A stretch of DNA of 64,000 nucleotides from Bremia lactucae (GCF_004359215.1 NC_090617.1:4520744-4584743); one strand, 5' to 3'; positions 1-11,697 are shown, counted from the stretch's first letter. Numbers and translations are program-made. The notes: generated by a model not told the origin, from the sequence alone.

Positions 1-240
1 GCAGGCAACCAAGACTCTTTTCGGGAGCGAACCGCAACGAATTGCGGTCTCCGTTCCTTTGGTTAATGCTAAGTTGCAGACTAACATTCTGTTGAAGTGA
101 TCTTTACAATCCTTCGTTCCTGGTGGTACATTTTAGCATTCCCGGTACGGGGGCTCTTTAGATCGGAGTCATTACAAGATGACTCCTCATCAATATAGTC
201 CGAGGAATGGAACATCTTGGAGATTAATATCTGATCTCTC
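1..240 (-). pseudogene. Fragment of the family-B antisense ORF
   Basis: Read on the minus strand, bases 1-70 match the segment near 40420-40520, and bases about 110-215 match the acidic serine/aspartate part of the antisense ORF seen at 2160-2225 and 40620-40700. It is a truncated copy of the extra reading frame carried by family-B gypsy elements. It runs off the window start and is cut on the right by a family-A LTR remnant. No intact frame remains. Confidence 0.5.
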
Positions 241-282
241 TCGTCTTAACCCACCGTTTTATGACAAAATTGCTCAGATAAA

Positions 283-591
283 GATCTGGAGGCCAAAATT
301 ATATTTAAATGAAATTAGAGTAAGGTCGTAATATTAAATATAGTTCAGTTCCCCGTTTGATCTAAAACCGTCAAATGCGTTACTAAGGCTTGCCAATGAT
401 CTGTGATAGTACAAAGCCGCATGTACACACTCGCAAGCATAGATATCGCTCAGGTCTACGAACCATTGGTCCCTTGAACTAGGATTCATTAAGTTATACG
501 AGCTTGTACGACTTACGAAGTTGTTAAACTTCTTAAGACTATAGAACTAAGCGACTCTTTAAGTATAGAGGAGCGAAGTAGCTTCGCTACA
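283..591 (+). repeat. Family-A gypsy LTR remnant (5'-truncated)
   Basis: The stretch aligns by eye with the 3' two thirds of the family-A LTR at 47224-47675. Shared blocks include AGTTCAGTTCCCC, the CTAAGGCTTG block and the terminal GAGCGAAGTAGCTTCGCTACA. It is followed directly by CCTGGAAGCACTCG, which sits where the primer-binding site of related copies lies (CCTGGTAGCAC). It is more diverged than the other copies. Confidence 0.6.
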
Positions 592-740
592 CCTGGAAGC
601 ACTCGCAGGCAATTTACACTTGATAATTAATTAAATTTAGCCTCTTCTGGCATGGATATCTTCCCCAAACTTTCAAAGCGAAACGAGTAGCATATAAGAA
701 GCTCAGAACTTTGTATGGGCTCGATCACATAGATCACAAC

Positions 741-1020
741 CTTTCCCAGGCCCAGATGTTCTTGATGCAAGGCCTAAAGACTTAATATGAATCCTCTCTT
801 ATCGGGCAGCAAAGGATCACTTAGCGGAACTCGGTACAATCCTGTACCTGATCCGGAGCCTAAGGCTCGCCCTCTTGCTGTCAGTGTTAACACATATGAG
901 GGCAAAGAGGAAGGAAATCTCCTTTTCTGGATTAAATAAACGAAAACGTCCATAGCCTCCGTCATGGCTATATTTAAGCTCGGTAGGAAAGCGAGTAAGT
1001 AAGCACTCACATGTAGCACG
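741..1020 (+). pseudogene. Family-A gypsy Gag N-terminal fragment
   Basis: The plus-strand translation contains [13 protein letters not shown] followed by [17 protein letters not shown]. This matches the Gag N-terminal domain of the copies at 47735-48046 (+) and 26375-25923 (-). Gag would form the cytoplasmic capsid of the retroelement. The frame has a stop right after FWIK and ends abruptly near 1020, so it is a dead fragment downstream of the LTR remnant at 283-591. Confidence 0.65.
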
Positions 1021-1044
1021 TCTAAAGACGTCGCACTTCCCGCG

Positions 1045-1200
1045 TCTCCTGCTGCTTTAGGGTGAAGCCCATGCCCCTAGAATTGCGTACTCCCTTAGAG
1101 ACTCTCACTGGAGGACGTGCATCTCTTCTGAGAAGCGCGAAGGGATTGATAGCTTACAATTCTTTTACGAGCTCACGAAGCGCTCGTTTTCCCAAGGTTT
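1045..1200 (+). pseudogene. Second fragment of the family-B antisense ORF
   Basis: Bases 1045-1200 repeat, in the same orientation, the stretch at about 2790-2945 inside the main antisense ORF of element B1. Shared blocks include CTCCTGCTG and GAAGGGATTGA. It lies outside the B1 LTR and so belongs to a separate, truncated copy. Confidence 0.55.
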
Positions 1201-1205
1201 TTTTG

Positions 1206-1717
1206 TGTAACAAGGCACATTTCACTAGTGCTGACCAGTACTAGTTAATCATACACTGATTACAGTGTAGGATAGGTGCCTCGAAGCTTCACGTACACAA
1301 AGGTACCGAGGACGATTTCTTAAGAAGCTAAGGGTCTTCAGAGTAAAGGTCTAGACTAAGGCCTTAGAATAGAGAAAAGGTAAGACTGTATTAATCTATT
1401 CACATTCCTACGAAACGATCTTCTACTTACTACTGAACCTATTATATTAATAAGTAACAAGGTATGGCACCTTCTTGCGCACCGCACAATCGTGTCTTAA
1501 ACCGATTGGCGGGGTTGATTTAAACTTAAATCAACCAATCAATAGAACTAATGTCTAATTGCATCAATATTACCAAATTTGGTATTAATGGAACTATTGA
1601 AGTCAAAATTAATAAAGATAATAATTTTAAACTTCTTCATTTATTTCCTCTCATAGGAAATATTATTTCCTATTCCTCCTATAGGATATAATACTTGTGT
1701 AACGGGACCCCGTTACA
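1206..1717 (-). repeat. 3' LTR of gypsy element B1
   Basis: A 512-bp LTR on the minus strand. It begins TGTAAC (at 1717) and ends GTTACA (at 1206), the TG...CA form of an LTR. It aligns with the plus-strand LTR at 34774-35291, sharing the GTACTGAT-CAGTAC hairpin region, the TTCACGTACACAAAGG block, the CGCACAATCGTG block and the CCAAATTTGGTATTA block. Read on the minus strand, purine-rich DNA just inside it (AAGTGGTGGTGAG) is a reasonable polypurine tract. It closes the minus-strand element whose pol lies at 3517-6550. Confidence 0.75.
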
Positions 1718-1842
1718 CTCACCACCACTTAACCAACAGTCACCATAGTGACTGATGTAGGGTGAAACGATATACTATTATGTCTTTCCCTTTAATTTTT
1801 GTATGTTGATTTTAACAATAATTCCGATTTTATTTTCATAAA

Positions 1843-3510
1843 TTGATTTTGACCGAAATCAACATGGCGACTAATAAGTCTGTGCGCGTGGCCCGTGAGG
1901 CCGCAAAGCTGACAGCTGCACGGTACAGTGCAGCTGTTGGTAATGAAATTTATCAATGGACGCTAATACGTCTACTGCGGGGAATACGTCACCTACTCCC
2001 ATTGGAGGTGACGATGACAAGTCATCTGCTACACCGACTGTAGGTGAGTGGACCAAGTCACCGGCATCGCCGGACTCAGTGTCTACTGTAAAGGCCGCTG
2101 GATCACCCGGGGCCGAGTCCGTTAAGCCTTCAGGTTCTAACGTGACAACTAGAGGGGTGATGACGAGGTTATTCGACTCGTCGAACCTCTTTGGTGAGGA
2201 GTCATCATCCGATGACTCCGTGAGCGATGACCACTCTGGTAACGTTAGCATGCGTCACCCAGAAAATTAAGTGGTCGCGAGGGGAAGAGTGCTGCTGGTG
2301 GTGATAGTTTGCATCACCAGGAAGGGAGTGATTCTAGAGATCGCTCCAAGGGCTAAGTTAACGTTGACGTTAACATGAGCCAACACGAGAGGGATCGCAA
2401 TACGTTGCGGTTCGCTCCTGAAAATCGGCCTTGGTTGCCCTCTAGGAGAAACCTCATTCGTTGGTCTGTATGAACAACGATCGATGTCATATTCCGCTAT
2501 TCAACTCATCCAGGTTTCACATGCCCGGTGAGGATGAGACGAAATTCCTCACCGATGCCTTTTCCGGCATCGGTGGTACTCCTCTAAGCTGACAAAGGAT
2601 GTCAAACCTTTGCGCTAAACTTCGACAGCTTTTATACAGCATGTACAAAAATAGGCCGTGAGGTCTGGCTTGACAAGCTAAATGCTTTCCGTGAGCGGTT
2701 CGAGAAACAGACCGTAGTCGGTGCATGATATAAGCTGTACTGTTTGTCTTAGGAGACAGGGATTCCTTGCCTCTCGTGGGGGGACCCATGCTCCTGCTGT
2801 TTTAAGGGTGCAGGTCATGCCCCAAAAGAAAGCATATTTCTTAAAGATCTTCATTGGAGAACGCTCATCTCTTACGAGATGCGTGAAGGGATTGAGAACC
2901 TCCAATCCTATTACGAGCGCGGAAAGCGCTCGTTCTCCGATGGACCTTCTGTCAAGGAGGATGGGGCTGTTCGTACTGCAAGACGAAACCTGGAACGTCC
3001 AACATCAATTGGGAACGAGGCTCCTAGCTATCATGTGAGGGTGGATACCCTCGCCAACGAACGAGATATCTCGTTCGAACTCTATTTACCTCTGGGTGGT
3101 TCGAAAAGCTTTCAACAAGAAAATGCTTCTCACCACTCGAATCCGTCAATGGATGTGGAGGGGGGGGGTCGGGTTCGCCTCGTTTGACGAACCCGAATCA
3201 ACATCATGATTCGGATCACGCCCTTTATTTTTTGAGAAAGGATTCTGATCACGAGCGATCCCGTCGCCGCGAGTTAGCGGTGATGGCTAATAATGTTTCT
3301 CGTGACCAGTTGGTAGATTAAAATTGTGTGCAGGTTGCGACGGATCAACTGGCGAACGAGAGGACACATCAGTTCCTTCAAAACGAGATGGTGACAGCTC
3401 GTCAGAAGATCATTCCCTTGGAGAAAAAATGAGTGGATCGTCTGATTCAAGACAATCAGAGTCGGTACCGAGAAGATACGGCTTTGGCTCGGAACCATGA
3501 AGCTTTGGTG
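1843..3510 (+). pseudogene. Antisense ORF (aORF) of gypsy element B1
   Basis: This reading frame lies between integrase (minus strand, 3517-4960) and the 3' LTR, on the strand opposite to gag-pol. An ATG at 1864 begins MATNKSVRVAREAAKL. After a frame change comes a Ser/Pro/Asp-rich acidic part (1956-2270, including EESSSDDSVSDD). Further pieces at 2721-3187 and 3433-3600 are helical and charged, with a basic RNRKKSRTDG near the C-terminal end that resembles a nuclear localisation signal. At least three frameshifts or stops break it. The same protein is recognisable at 40951-39508 in element B2. I recognise no known domain. A Gag-like, env-like or regulatory role is all open. Confidence 0.55.
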
Positions 3511-3516
3511 AATGCC

Positions 3517-3711
3517 CTAGACTGTTCCGGTGAAATCCGGAACCGGAAGAAGTCTCGTACTGATGGTACGGCGGAGACGCTGAACATAAGACGTAGGATG
3601 CGTACGCATACTAAGAGGCAGCTCGATCGTGTACACATTGCCTTGGCGATGTAGTACACGAAACGGGCCGATAGACCTGGGTAGTAATTTATTACTGCCT
3701 ACATTCGTCAC
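3517..3711 (-). pseudogene. Integrase C-terminal (SH3/chromo-like) segment, element B1
   Basis: The translation contains KLLPRSIGPFRVLHRQGN, then RTHPTSYVQRLR. This is the usual end of oomycete Ty3/gypsy integrases, where a small beta-barrel and chromo-like tail follow the catalytic core and may help target chromatin. Matching copies are at 39229-39500, 22970-22830 and 17795-17960. It abuts the antisense ORF on its left. Confidence 0.75.
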
Positions 3712-4109
3712 TACATGTTTTTTAGGTTTACAGTAGACAGTACCACTAGGTCATTAACATTAAATGAAAGTATTTTTGCTCTTCCATTTTTGTGAGAGTT
3801 CTATTTCTATCGGTCTACCGCATCAGCAATGGAATCCTGTACAAAACGGGCCACTGCTTTTCTATCCAACAGGAAATCACCTGCTGACTGGGTTTTATTT
3901 CTGTTTCAGTGCGACCGGCTCGCACTGCGGAGATATTAATCTCCTCATTATTGAGGGTATTATCGTTCTCATTAATATTATTGTTTTCGGTGCTGAGTCT
4001 TTTAGCATCGTTGTCAAAGTCTGTAATATCATTATTGTATTACTGAGTTTGTCAACTTCAATGTTGATTAAATCAACATTCGTATCCTCGCATTGACCTT
4101 ACCGCTAAT

Positions 4110-4960
4110 GCGTGACGGCAAGAGCTAAAATGTCCTTACTCGAGTGAGTTCTTTCCCACGTAAATAGAATTCCCTCCAAACAAGGTGGGTGGCGTAAGAC
4201 ATTTACCAAAAATGGGGTATGCTTGAAGAAGCATGCACTGAATCGTTGATGGTAAATTCTATTATCGGCAAGAGCTCGTTCCAACTCTTAAAAGAATAGA
4301 CGTATCCGCGAGAAATCTCTTCGAGAATACGGTTTGCCCACTCCGTCTGACCATCTTCTTAAGGATGATCAAAAGTTAACATTTCAACAGTGTTCCAATT
4401 GATTTAAACACAGTTTGCCAATTCCGCCGTGGTTCTAGGCTCTCGATCTGAGACCAGTTCGCGGGGTCACCCATAGAGTCAAAATATCGTGTCAACAAAG
4501 ACACGTGCACAGCCTTTGGCTGTGATCGACTCCGGTACTTCAGCAAGATGTACCATTTTGCTAAAACGATCAACAAAAGCAAGAACACCATTGTTCTTAT
4601 GTTCGTCGTCAGGAAATCCGAAGACGAGGTCCATGGATTAAGACTGCAACACTGCGGGAACAGGCAGAAGTTGTAATGGATCACGGGATGAAGCACTGGG
4701 CTTCATTGGTAAATAAACTCCGCATCTACTTGCGGATGAAATCATACTGGCGCGGCTTGTAATACTCGCAACTTATCGTGAGATAGGTCTTCTCATGTCC
4801 ACGATGACCACTAATTGGTGTATCGTGACACTCATACATGATGCGTAAACGCAAATCATTACGGGTTGGGATGACGACACGAGGTGTGTCGCCAGTAATG
4901 GCTGTGTAATACAGTAACCCATTGCGAGTTGTCTTTTGATCTGTTGAGAAACTATTTAAA
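4110..4960 (-). pseudogene. Ty3/gypsy integrase core, element B1
   Basis: Read on the minus strand in shifting frames, the zinc-binding region (RLRIMYECHDTPISGHRGH, around 4860-4780) precedes the catalytic core. The core shows DLVFGFPDDEHKNNGV, FVDRFSKMVHLA and ELVSDREPR, then DGQTERANR near 4330. That order is the HHCC zinc finger then rve DDE core of gypsy integrases, which insert the cDNA copy into the chromosome. Frameshifts and stops make it non-functional. It is followed by the C-terminal segment at 3711-3517. Confidence 0.75.
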
Positions 4961-5590
4961 ATCCTTTTAAGGATTGTTGGGATGGATTTCTAAGGCAATC
5001 CATCAACCCTTTAAGAGCCTTATCTTCTTGAAAAGCTTTTCTAATGTCGGAAAATAATGTTGACGACGAAACACTTATTGTTGCAACAGTGGCCGTATGC
5101 TCACTGTCCGCTTGCGCACCCCGGCTCAAAGTCGGGTTGGCGCGAAAGAGCATCAGCGACGACGTTAAGTCATCCTGTTTATTTTCACGGGGAAGTTATA
5201 GTCCGTGAAGAAAGACAACCCTCTCGCCATTCTTTGAGAGCGGTTTGGACCGTTTACGGCCGAGCGTAAAGACGCATGGTCCGTATACGCAATGAGCGGT
5301 CTACCTCCCAAGCGATAGACCCTAAACCTAGCTAGTGCGTATAACATGGCAAGGAATTCTTTGTCATGCACTGGTTAGTTGCGTTCAGCTGGTTGAAGCT
5401 GACGCGAACGACGCGCTCTGCGCCGTCTGTGTCATATTGCATTAACACACAGCCGATTGCAAAATCACTGGCGTCACAGACCACATGAAATGGTCGGTCT
5501 TGGTCCGCAATCGCCAGGATTGGCAATTGCATCACTCTTTGCTTAATACCCTTAAAGGAAGTCTGGCGATCAACGTTCCGTGACCACTAT
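4961..5590 (-). pseudogene. RNase H region, element B1
   Basis: Two overlapping frames carry the gypsy RNase H: FHVVCDASDFAIGCVLMQ (5480-5430), MHDKEFLAMLYALARFRVY and IAYTDHASLRSAVN (5370-5240). These match the intact-looking copy at 16014-16553. The domain removes RNA from the RNA-DNA hybrid during reverse transcription. The frame break near 5350 and further stops toward 4960 inactivate it. Confidence 0.75.
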
Positions 5591-5599
5591 TTTTTCCTT

Positions 5600-6550
5600 C
5601 AAGAAAGATGTACTGTCGTTTCGGCGTAATTGCTTGAGTACTTGTGCAGGTACAACGCTAAGCCGAGGAACTTTTGAAGTCCCTTTTCATCGACTGGCTC
5701 AGGCCAATCGGTGATCGCCTTAATCTTTTCCGGATCCGGGCGTGTACCATGTTTTTCCACATTGCACCCAAGAAGTGGTATTTCGCTTGCAGCGAATATT
5801 CACTTCTTGAGATTTGCATACAACTCGTGCGTGCGCATAAATGTAAGAACCTGACGAACGTGAGTTTTATGAGCTTGCACGTCCGTCTATCCGTCCATGG
5901 CCCGGCTATGGACGAATGCATCGTACAAATAACTTTTTGCGAAATCCCGCACCGATCTCAACAGATCGGTTACACATCTGTTCAATGTCGCAGGGGAATT
6001 ACAAAGCCCCTGTGGCATAAGTAGCCATTCCGCTTGGGGTGCTTACTGCTATGAACGGGATATATTGTTCACGCATAAGGATCGGATAGAATCCATCCAT
6101 CAGATCCATTGGCGAAACGATAGTACTCTTCGACATACCATCAATGATTACGTCTTTTCGTGGTATCGGCGTTTGAGCCGGTACCGTTGCAGCGTTCAAT
6201 TTATTAAATGCATTCACAATCCGTCATCCTCCTGTTACATTACGTACACATAAGGTCGTAGAGCTATTGTGGGCAGGTTGACTCCCTCGGATGAGCCGCT
6301 GCTATGCGGTCGGCAAGAACATTGTCGATTGCTAATTTTTGTTCACGAGGCAATGATCACTGCTTCATGACACAGGATTTCGAACTCAAAATAAGGTCGA
6401 ATTCGTGTCGAGTACCCTTATCCTTATGCAACACACATAACTCGCACTCCTTTAATTCGATCAGACCCTTATACAACGGATTTTGTCTTCAAATACTCAT
6501 AAGATTGGTAGATAAACGTTCCTCCGAGTCTTCTCATCGAGGTTACTTTC
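5600..6550 (-). pseudogene. Reverse transcriptase, element B1
   Basis: The minus-strand frames contain NKLNAATVPAQTPIPRKD, then DLMDGFYPILMREQ, then YLYDAFVHSRAMDG, then LKFLGLA-type residues near 5650. This is the fingers-palm-thumb order of a gypsy reverse transcriptase. The catalytic box, YFDD in the sister copy at 63828, reads YLYD here, so the first of the paired aspartates is lost. Frameshifts near 5990 also break it. Confidence 0.75.
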
Positions 6551-8230
6551 GTCCATCGATGAGCTGCTAAGAAACAGTTCGTTCTCAGTAAATACTATCG
6601 CCGACCGAATGTCGGCCACGTAGTTATCAACTGTGACAAGTACGCAGATCTGCTTGACTTTTTCACTACGCAGATTACGCAAGAACCGTTTCAATTTTTT
6701 CGTTGACAACTGAGTTATCTCCGAAATTGACTTTAGAACTGCTATTAGATCAAGTGTTTAAGCGTCTACACTTGAATCATTGTTTATTAAGACACTTATT
6801 GTCTCAGTTTCCTCTCTGGAATTTATTTCCAAAGGTACCTGTGAACCTTTGACCACAGGTTTCGGGGACAAGAATTTATTTGGGGAGTATCCTCCTCAAC
6901 TGCCTCTAGCTGTGGTTGGTTACCACAGCGAGATCCTCAACGATCGACTCCCCAGTCGACCTAGGACTTTTGCACTGCCTCTTATAGGAAGGCGTTTTAA
7001 ACTTTCTTGGATGTTGCTTTTCAAGCAAATATCCTTGTTTTGTACAACTCAACTTATTTGAGTGATCGAACTTTGACGCTGCCTGTGCTGTGCACAGCCG
7101 TCGGTAACTATATCCGCGTCACAATTGTGGACCTTCGACGCCGCCTGTAGCCGTCGGTAACTATGACCACATCACAATGGAGGACCTTCAACGCTGCATG
7201 TGCTTGTGCACATCCGTCAGGATCTAACTCCACAGTGAGTTGGGTATTTACACTGAGGTCGTGTGGAGTCAGGTAAACGCCTGAACCACAGGTGAGGCCA
7301 CCGCACTCACTCGTAGGACATTCACAAGCTTGTGGACGCTCCAAGATGTTCATCATTTGGCCATCTCAGGAACAAGAGACAGGCATCGTCACGGCTTGAT
7401 GCTGCCAATTTAAACATGGCCTGTACTTTCTGAGCCATGGTAATTTAAGGATGACATCAAATTTGTCATCCAAATCTGGTACGATATAATCATCATCGTA
7501 CTGTTTAGCCCTTCATGTGTTTTGTATACCAACCACACGTTTCTTTACCGTTACAGATACGCCTGTTGCTAGGCGCACTGTCATCCTCGTTAAAGGGGTA
7601 TTGCGCTCAATAAGTTTGAGTCTACGATCTTCTCGCGATTGGCGTCTAATAAAATTATTCGACGACCCACAATCGGCTAGGGACTTAAGTGGCATTTATT
7701 TTACATTTTTATTTTCAGGGTGATGAGGTTAACCTCATCCCGTGTGGCAGTTTCACACAATTTATGTGTGTACGGAGCAACTTTCGTCAAAAGGCCTGCA
7801 AATTCTTTTGACGTTGCTGGAACAGTAGGGCGCTCCGCACCTACTGACCCCGACCGTTTATGGACGAGCCGCCTCGCCGATGCGATTTCGCAACAGCGTC
7901 AGATATGCGTCTTCCGCTGTTCCTAGCGAGAGGTCGGTTCTTTTGCTCAGTGATTTTAGGCACTGGCCGTGGGGCACTACACTTATAGGGTAGTTAGTGG
8001 CCTATCTTTTGACAACGATTTAATTTTGTAACCGTTAGTAACTCGAAGAGCAAGGTTTCTCGCTCTCTGTATACGAGACATCCATCAGTTCTAGACCTAT
8101 GGTTTCGTGTCGTCTCGGTGGACGATATGACCCCGAGTGACGAAGCCTGTTTCAGGCTAAAGCCCTCCTGTTTTGCTATAGAGATCGCTTGGTTGAGCGA
8201 CTCTAATTCTAGCCAGAACAGGTGGGTGCA
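6497..8230 (-). pseudogene. Gag C-terminus, protease and pol linker, element B1
   Basis: On the minus strand, from the right: a Gag piece (CTHLFWLELESLNQAISIAK, 8225-8160) like the copy at 61620-61690; an aspartic protease start reading LADCGSSNNFIRRQ near 7680; then a conserved linker (6709-6497) that also occurs at 63040-63220 in B3. The protease would cut the polyprotein; its active-site triplet is D-C-G in this family. The right end is cut by a copia fragment at about 8228, so the 5' LTR is missing. Confidence 0.65.
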
Positions 8231-9451
8231 CGATGGAGCTCGTGAGTTCGCGACAAGCTCGATCAAGACTTTCTACGAAGATGAAGGAATTGAGCATCAA
8301 ATTACAGTTCCGTACGCCCAACAGACTAATGGGACGGCAGAGCGTGCTATTCGGACAACTGTTACAATTGGACGCAGTTTGCTGCATCACGCCAAGCTCG
8401 ACAAGTGTTTCTGGGCTGAGGCAGCAATGACAGCCATATACGTCAAGAATTGACTGCCGTCACCCAAAGTTTGAGCATAAGACTCTTTATGAGATTGTCT
8501 AAGAGTCGAAGCCCAGTGTAAAACACATGCGTGTATTTGGCTGCCGGACGTACATTCTAACTCCAAAGGAAAAACGACTTAAATGGGACCCTAAGGCTCG
8601 CGTCGGAATTTTTCTCGGTTACGAAGAAACATCTTAAGCTTATCGAGTCTTTTCGTCGATGCAGGGCAAGTTATTATTAGTCGCGATGTTAACTTCGATG
8701 AGTCTGTTCTCGAGTTTCTGCCGATAAGCTTGGACGAAGATGTCGATGATTCGGAATTTGAAGATCTCGAAATTGCTTCCCCAAAAATGGAGTACAAGCA
8801 GACAGGAAAGCGAAAAGGTCGCTAAAGTGAAAAGAGAAACCTACCCAGGAAATTACCTGCTGCTCGACAACAAAATGGTCTTGAAGAAGCAAGCGCGCCC
8901 ATTGAATCGCGTATGGAAGACGATGCAGAAAAGAATGATGACCAAGATGACGAAGCTGCTTCTCCTCTGTTTTGGCGTGCAAGTGCTAATGCCGTTGAAA
9001 GATCGATCGACTTATCAGAGCCTAAGTCTTTCTAAGAGGCAATGAATGGACCGCAGCAAGTTCATTGGCGCGAGGCAATTCGTATGGAGCTCGAAATCAT
9101 GCTCTGCGTGGTATTTTGTGCTGCCGAGCTGCCACACGCTCAACGTGCCATTGGTACCAAATGGGTGTTTAAGATCAACCGCAGAGCGGATGGATCTATC
9201 GACAAATACAAGGCTCGCCACGTCGCGAATGGCTTCAAACAAAAGTACGGCATTGATTACACCGAAACCTTTTCGCCGGTTGTCAAGTATGTGACACTCC
9301 ATTTCTGTATGGAATCATAAAAGAACAAGTTTATTGCGAGATCTCTGAAGGAGTACAGTTTGATGACAATTTTAATTGTTTGGAACTGGTCAAGGCTATG
9401 TACGGACTCAAACAAGCGTCGCGCGTATGGAATGAAACGTTTGACGGGCCA
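8228..9451 (+). mobile_element. Copia 1: integrase and reverse transcriptase fragment
   Basis: Translation from 8228 gives the Ty1/copia integrase core (DGAREFATSSIKTFYEDEG, TVPYAQQTNGTAERAIR, CFWAEAAMTAIYVKN). Then comes reverse transcriptase: IGTKWVFKINRRADGSIDK (about 9140-9210), KYGIDYTETFSPVVKYVTL and YGLKQASRVWNETFD (9400-9445). Integrase before reverse transcriptase is diagnostic of copia. It starts in mid-integrase inside B1 Gag and jumps, at 9452, into copia LTR sequence, so it is a double-ended deletion product with stops inside. Confidence 0.8.
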
Positions 9452-9630
9452 AAGGCGGGTACCGGTGTATACCGGTAGATACCGGGAATGACGTCATGCG
9501 GTGAAGTCATTGAGATGACGTCAGTTGATGACGTCAAAAGCTTCTAGAAGATTCCAGAAGCGATGATTGGCTACAAGTGTAATGGTTGGCTTAAGGGTAA
9601 GAAGCAATAGGTTTGCGAAGGAACAAGGTG
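9452..9630 (+). repeat. Copia LTR D remnant
   Basis: The stretch starting GGCCAAAGGCGGGTACCGG is repeated at 12767-12905, with shared ATGACGTCAGTTGATGACGTC, the AAGCTTCTAGAA block and GCAATAGGTTTGCGAA. The repeated TGACGTCA-type motifs are CRE/ATF-like sites, typical of a promoter-bearing LTR. It follows the truncated copia 1 and precedes copia 2. Confidence 0.65.
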
Positions 9631-9639
9631 GCGGCTTCG

Positions 9640-10665
9640 ATGGAGCCGCCACGGGCAAGGACAAGCGTTTATGACAACGGACAACGGTCGGCGTAAGGGA
9701 CGCCAAAAACCGGTCAAGGCCAACAGCACCTGTAACTACTTTGGGTAGCATGGGCATTGGATCGCTAAGTGCCCCGTGCGAATTCGCGAGAACACAGAAC
9801 GACAGCGGCTACAGCGTGCAAACGTCGCGCAGAGTGAAGACGACTCTGACGATTATCTTTTTTTCGGTTGGTGGACATTTGAAGACTACCAAGTCAAGTT
9901 GCATATGGCTGGTCGATTTAGGTACGACACAGCACATGACGTACTCGAAACAGTTCATGAAGAATTTCAAGGGTATTTCTCCGGTGGACGTTCACTTAGC
10001 AGACGATGGTGTTGTCCAGGCAGTCGGGACTGGTAACATCGTGATGTATATGAAGACTCCGCATGGAACCAAGAAGGAAGTGCTTTGAGGAGTATGGCAT
10101 ATTCCGAAATTATCGCGCAATCTCTTCTCCGTTGGACGCTTTACGAAGGACGTGGGTCCAGTCACGTTTGAAAGTGACGGATGCTTTGCTAAAGCAAAAG
10201 GATTGCAGTGAAAACTTGGATCCCGTGAGGGTAAAGGGCTGTTTAGGCTATGCACGACGCTCGTCGGCACTGACGAAGCCAATGTGACAAGCTCGTCGGG
10301 ATGCCATGGGGACACCACTTCGTACCTCTGGCATCTTCGACTTAGACACATTAGATATAGTGGTCTAGACACTATCGTCAAAAGGAACTATGGTGTTGAC
10401 ATTGATCTTGCGTCGGTCAATCAGTGGGAGCTGTGCGATCGTTGTGCGATTGGCAAACAAACGCGAGTGAGTTTGATGCAAAAGTCACCACATCATGCAA
10501 AGAAACTGTTGGAAGTTATTCACAGTGATGTGTGTAGACCTATGCAGTCAACAACTTTTAGCGGCAAGCGGTACTTCTCACTTTCACGGATGAGTACTCG
10601 CACTTTACCACGGTATCTCTGCTGCGAAACGAATCTGAAGGTTTTTGGATGCCATGCATAGCTTA
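9640..10665 (+). pseudogene. Copia 2: Gag zinc knuckle, protease and pre-integrase region
   Basis: A degenerate CCHC knuckle lies near 9728-9780 (CNYFG, stop, HGHWIAKCP; the second Cys is Phe). The protease follows with WLVDLGTTQHMTYSKQF near 9930, where the D-S-G-A triad has become D-L-G-T. The GAG-pre-integrase domain (YLWHLRLRHIRYSGLDTIV, ELCDRCAIGKQTRVS) runs to about 10600. A deletion then removes the integrase core, jumping to LKVFGCHA at 10634. The product could not mature or integrate. Confidence 0.75.
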
Positions 10666-11650
10666 CAGTACTTAAGGAAAAGCGAAGCAAATTTGAAGCT
10701 TGGTCGGTACGCTGTCGGTTTCTTGGCTACTCAGAGCATAAAAGTTGAGAGTGGTCGTGTGCTTGTCAGTCGCGACGCAAAGTTTATGGAAAATACGTTT
10801 GATAGTGGGAAGCGCGACCGGCGCTATAATGAGGTCGTTATTCAAGATGATGATGAAGCGACTGAACAGGACTCCCCACAACACGACCAAACCGATCACG
10901 AAAATGAAGAATCTGCGCAGAATGAAGAATTTGAGCCTGGCAGAAAGCGACACCAAAGGACCCAATCGCTCGAAAAAGCGACTGAAGCGCCAAGGCCCAA
11001 ACGACACAGTCAATATCAATCGCTTGAAGAAATGTCAGCTACAGCTCAAGACTTCGAGGCTGCGTACGTTGTGGATTTTCAGTGCGAGAAATGCCAACCA
11101 CGTTCAAGTTGGCGACGGTATCCAATGACGCAGCTAAAAAAATGGAAGGAAGCGTGCAGCTTGGAAATGGACTCGCTACAAAAGAACAAGACTTAGACAC
11201 TTGTGCCCCTGCCGTTAGGATGTAAGGCAATCGGCAACCGATGGGTATTTCGAGTTAAGGAAAACCAAGCTGGTGAAGTTGAGCGATACAAGGCGCGCCT
11301 TGTGGCGAAAGGTTTCGCACAAAATTCGGCATCGACTATAAGAAACGTTTGCGTCGGTGGCGAAGTTTTAATCGATCCGGATTTTGCTAAGTTCTGGCTG
11401 CCAAGTACGGACTTACGGTCCATCGAATGGATGTGATAACAGCATTTCTTAATGGTCAGCTCGACGGAGATATTTACATGACGCAGCCTGATGGCTTCAG
11501 TGATACAGCCAATCCAGGTTACGTGTGCAAGTTACAACGGTCGCTGTACGGTCTGAAGCAATCACCTCTCATGTGGAACAAGACAATTGACGACTTTATG
11601 CTGGGACTGGAATTCAAGAAGTGTGAATCCGATCACTGCATCTACATTTA
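10645..11650 (+). pseudogene. Copia 2: pol linker and reverse transcriptase N-half
   Basis: An acidic, low-complexity linker (about 10800-11030) leads into reverse transcriptase: [47 protein letters not shown], then [18 protein letters not shown] and CKLQRSLYGLKQSPLMWN. A frameshift lies near 11330 and a stop near 11194. The frame closes at 11650 inside a large inverted repeat. Copia 3 at 13884-13030 (-) is a close relative of this region. Confidence 0.8.
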
Positions 11651-11697
11651 GATGCAGTGATCGGATTCACACTTCTTAAATTCCAGTCCTAGCATAA
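11596..11697. repeat. Near-perfect 48-bp palindrome inside copia 2
   Basis: Bases 11596-11643 and 11650-11697 are reverse complements with two mismatches, separated by ACATTT. The left arm is the normal reverse transcriptase coding sequence (FMLGLEFKKCESDHC). The right arm is an inverted copy placed just before the YVDD box and introduces a stop. It would fold into a long hairpin. Confidence 0.9.

Noticed and set aside
1956..2270. Acidic Ser-rich frame considered as an independent host gene or effector
   Set aside because: The same protein occurs in element B2 at the same place relative to the integrase and LTR, so it belongs to the transposon.
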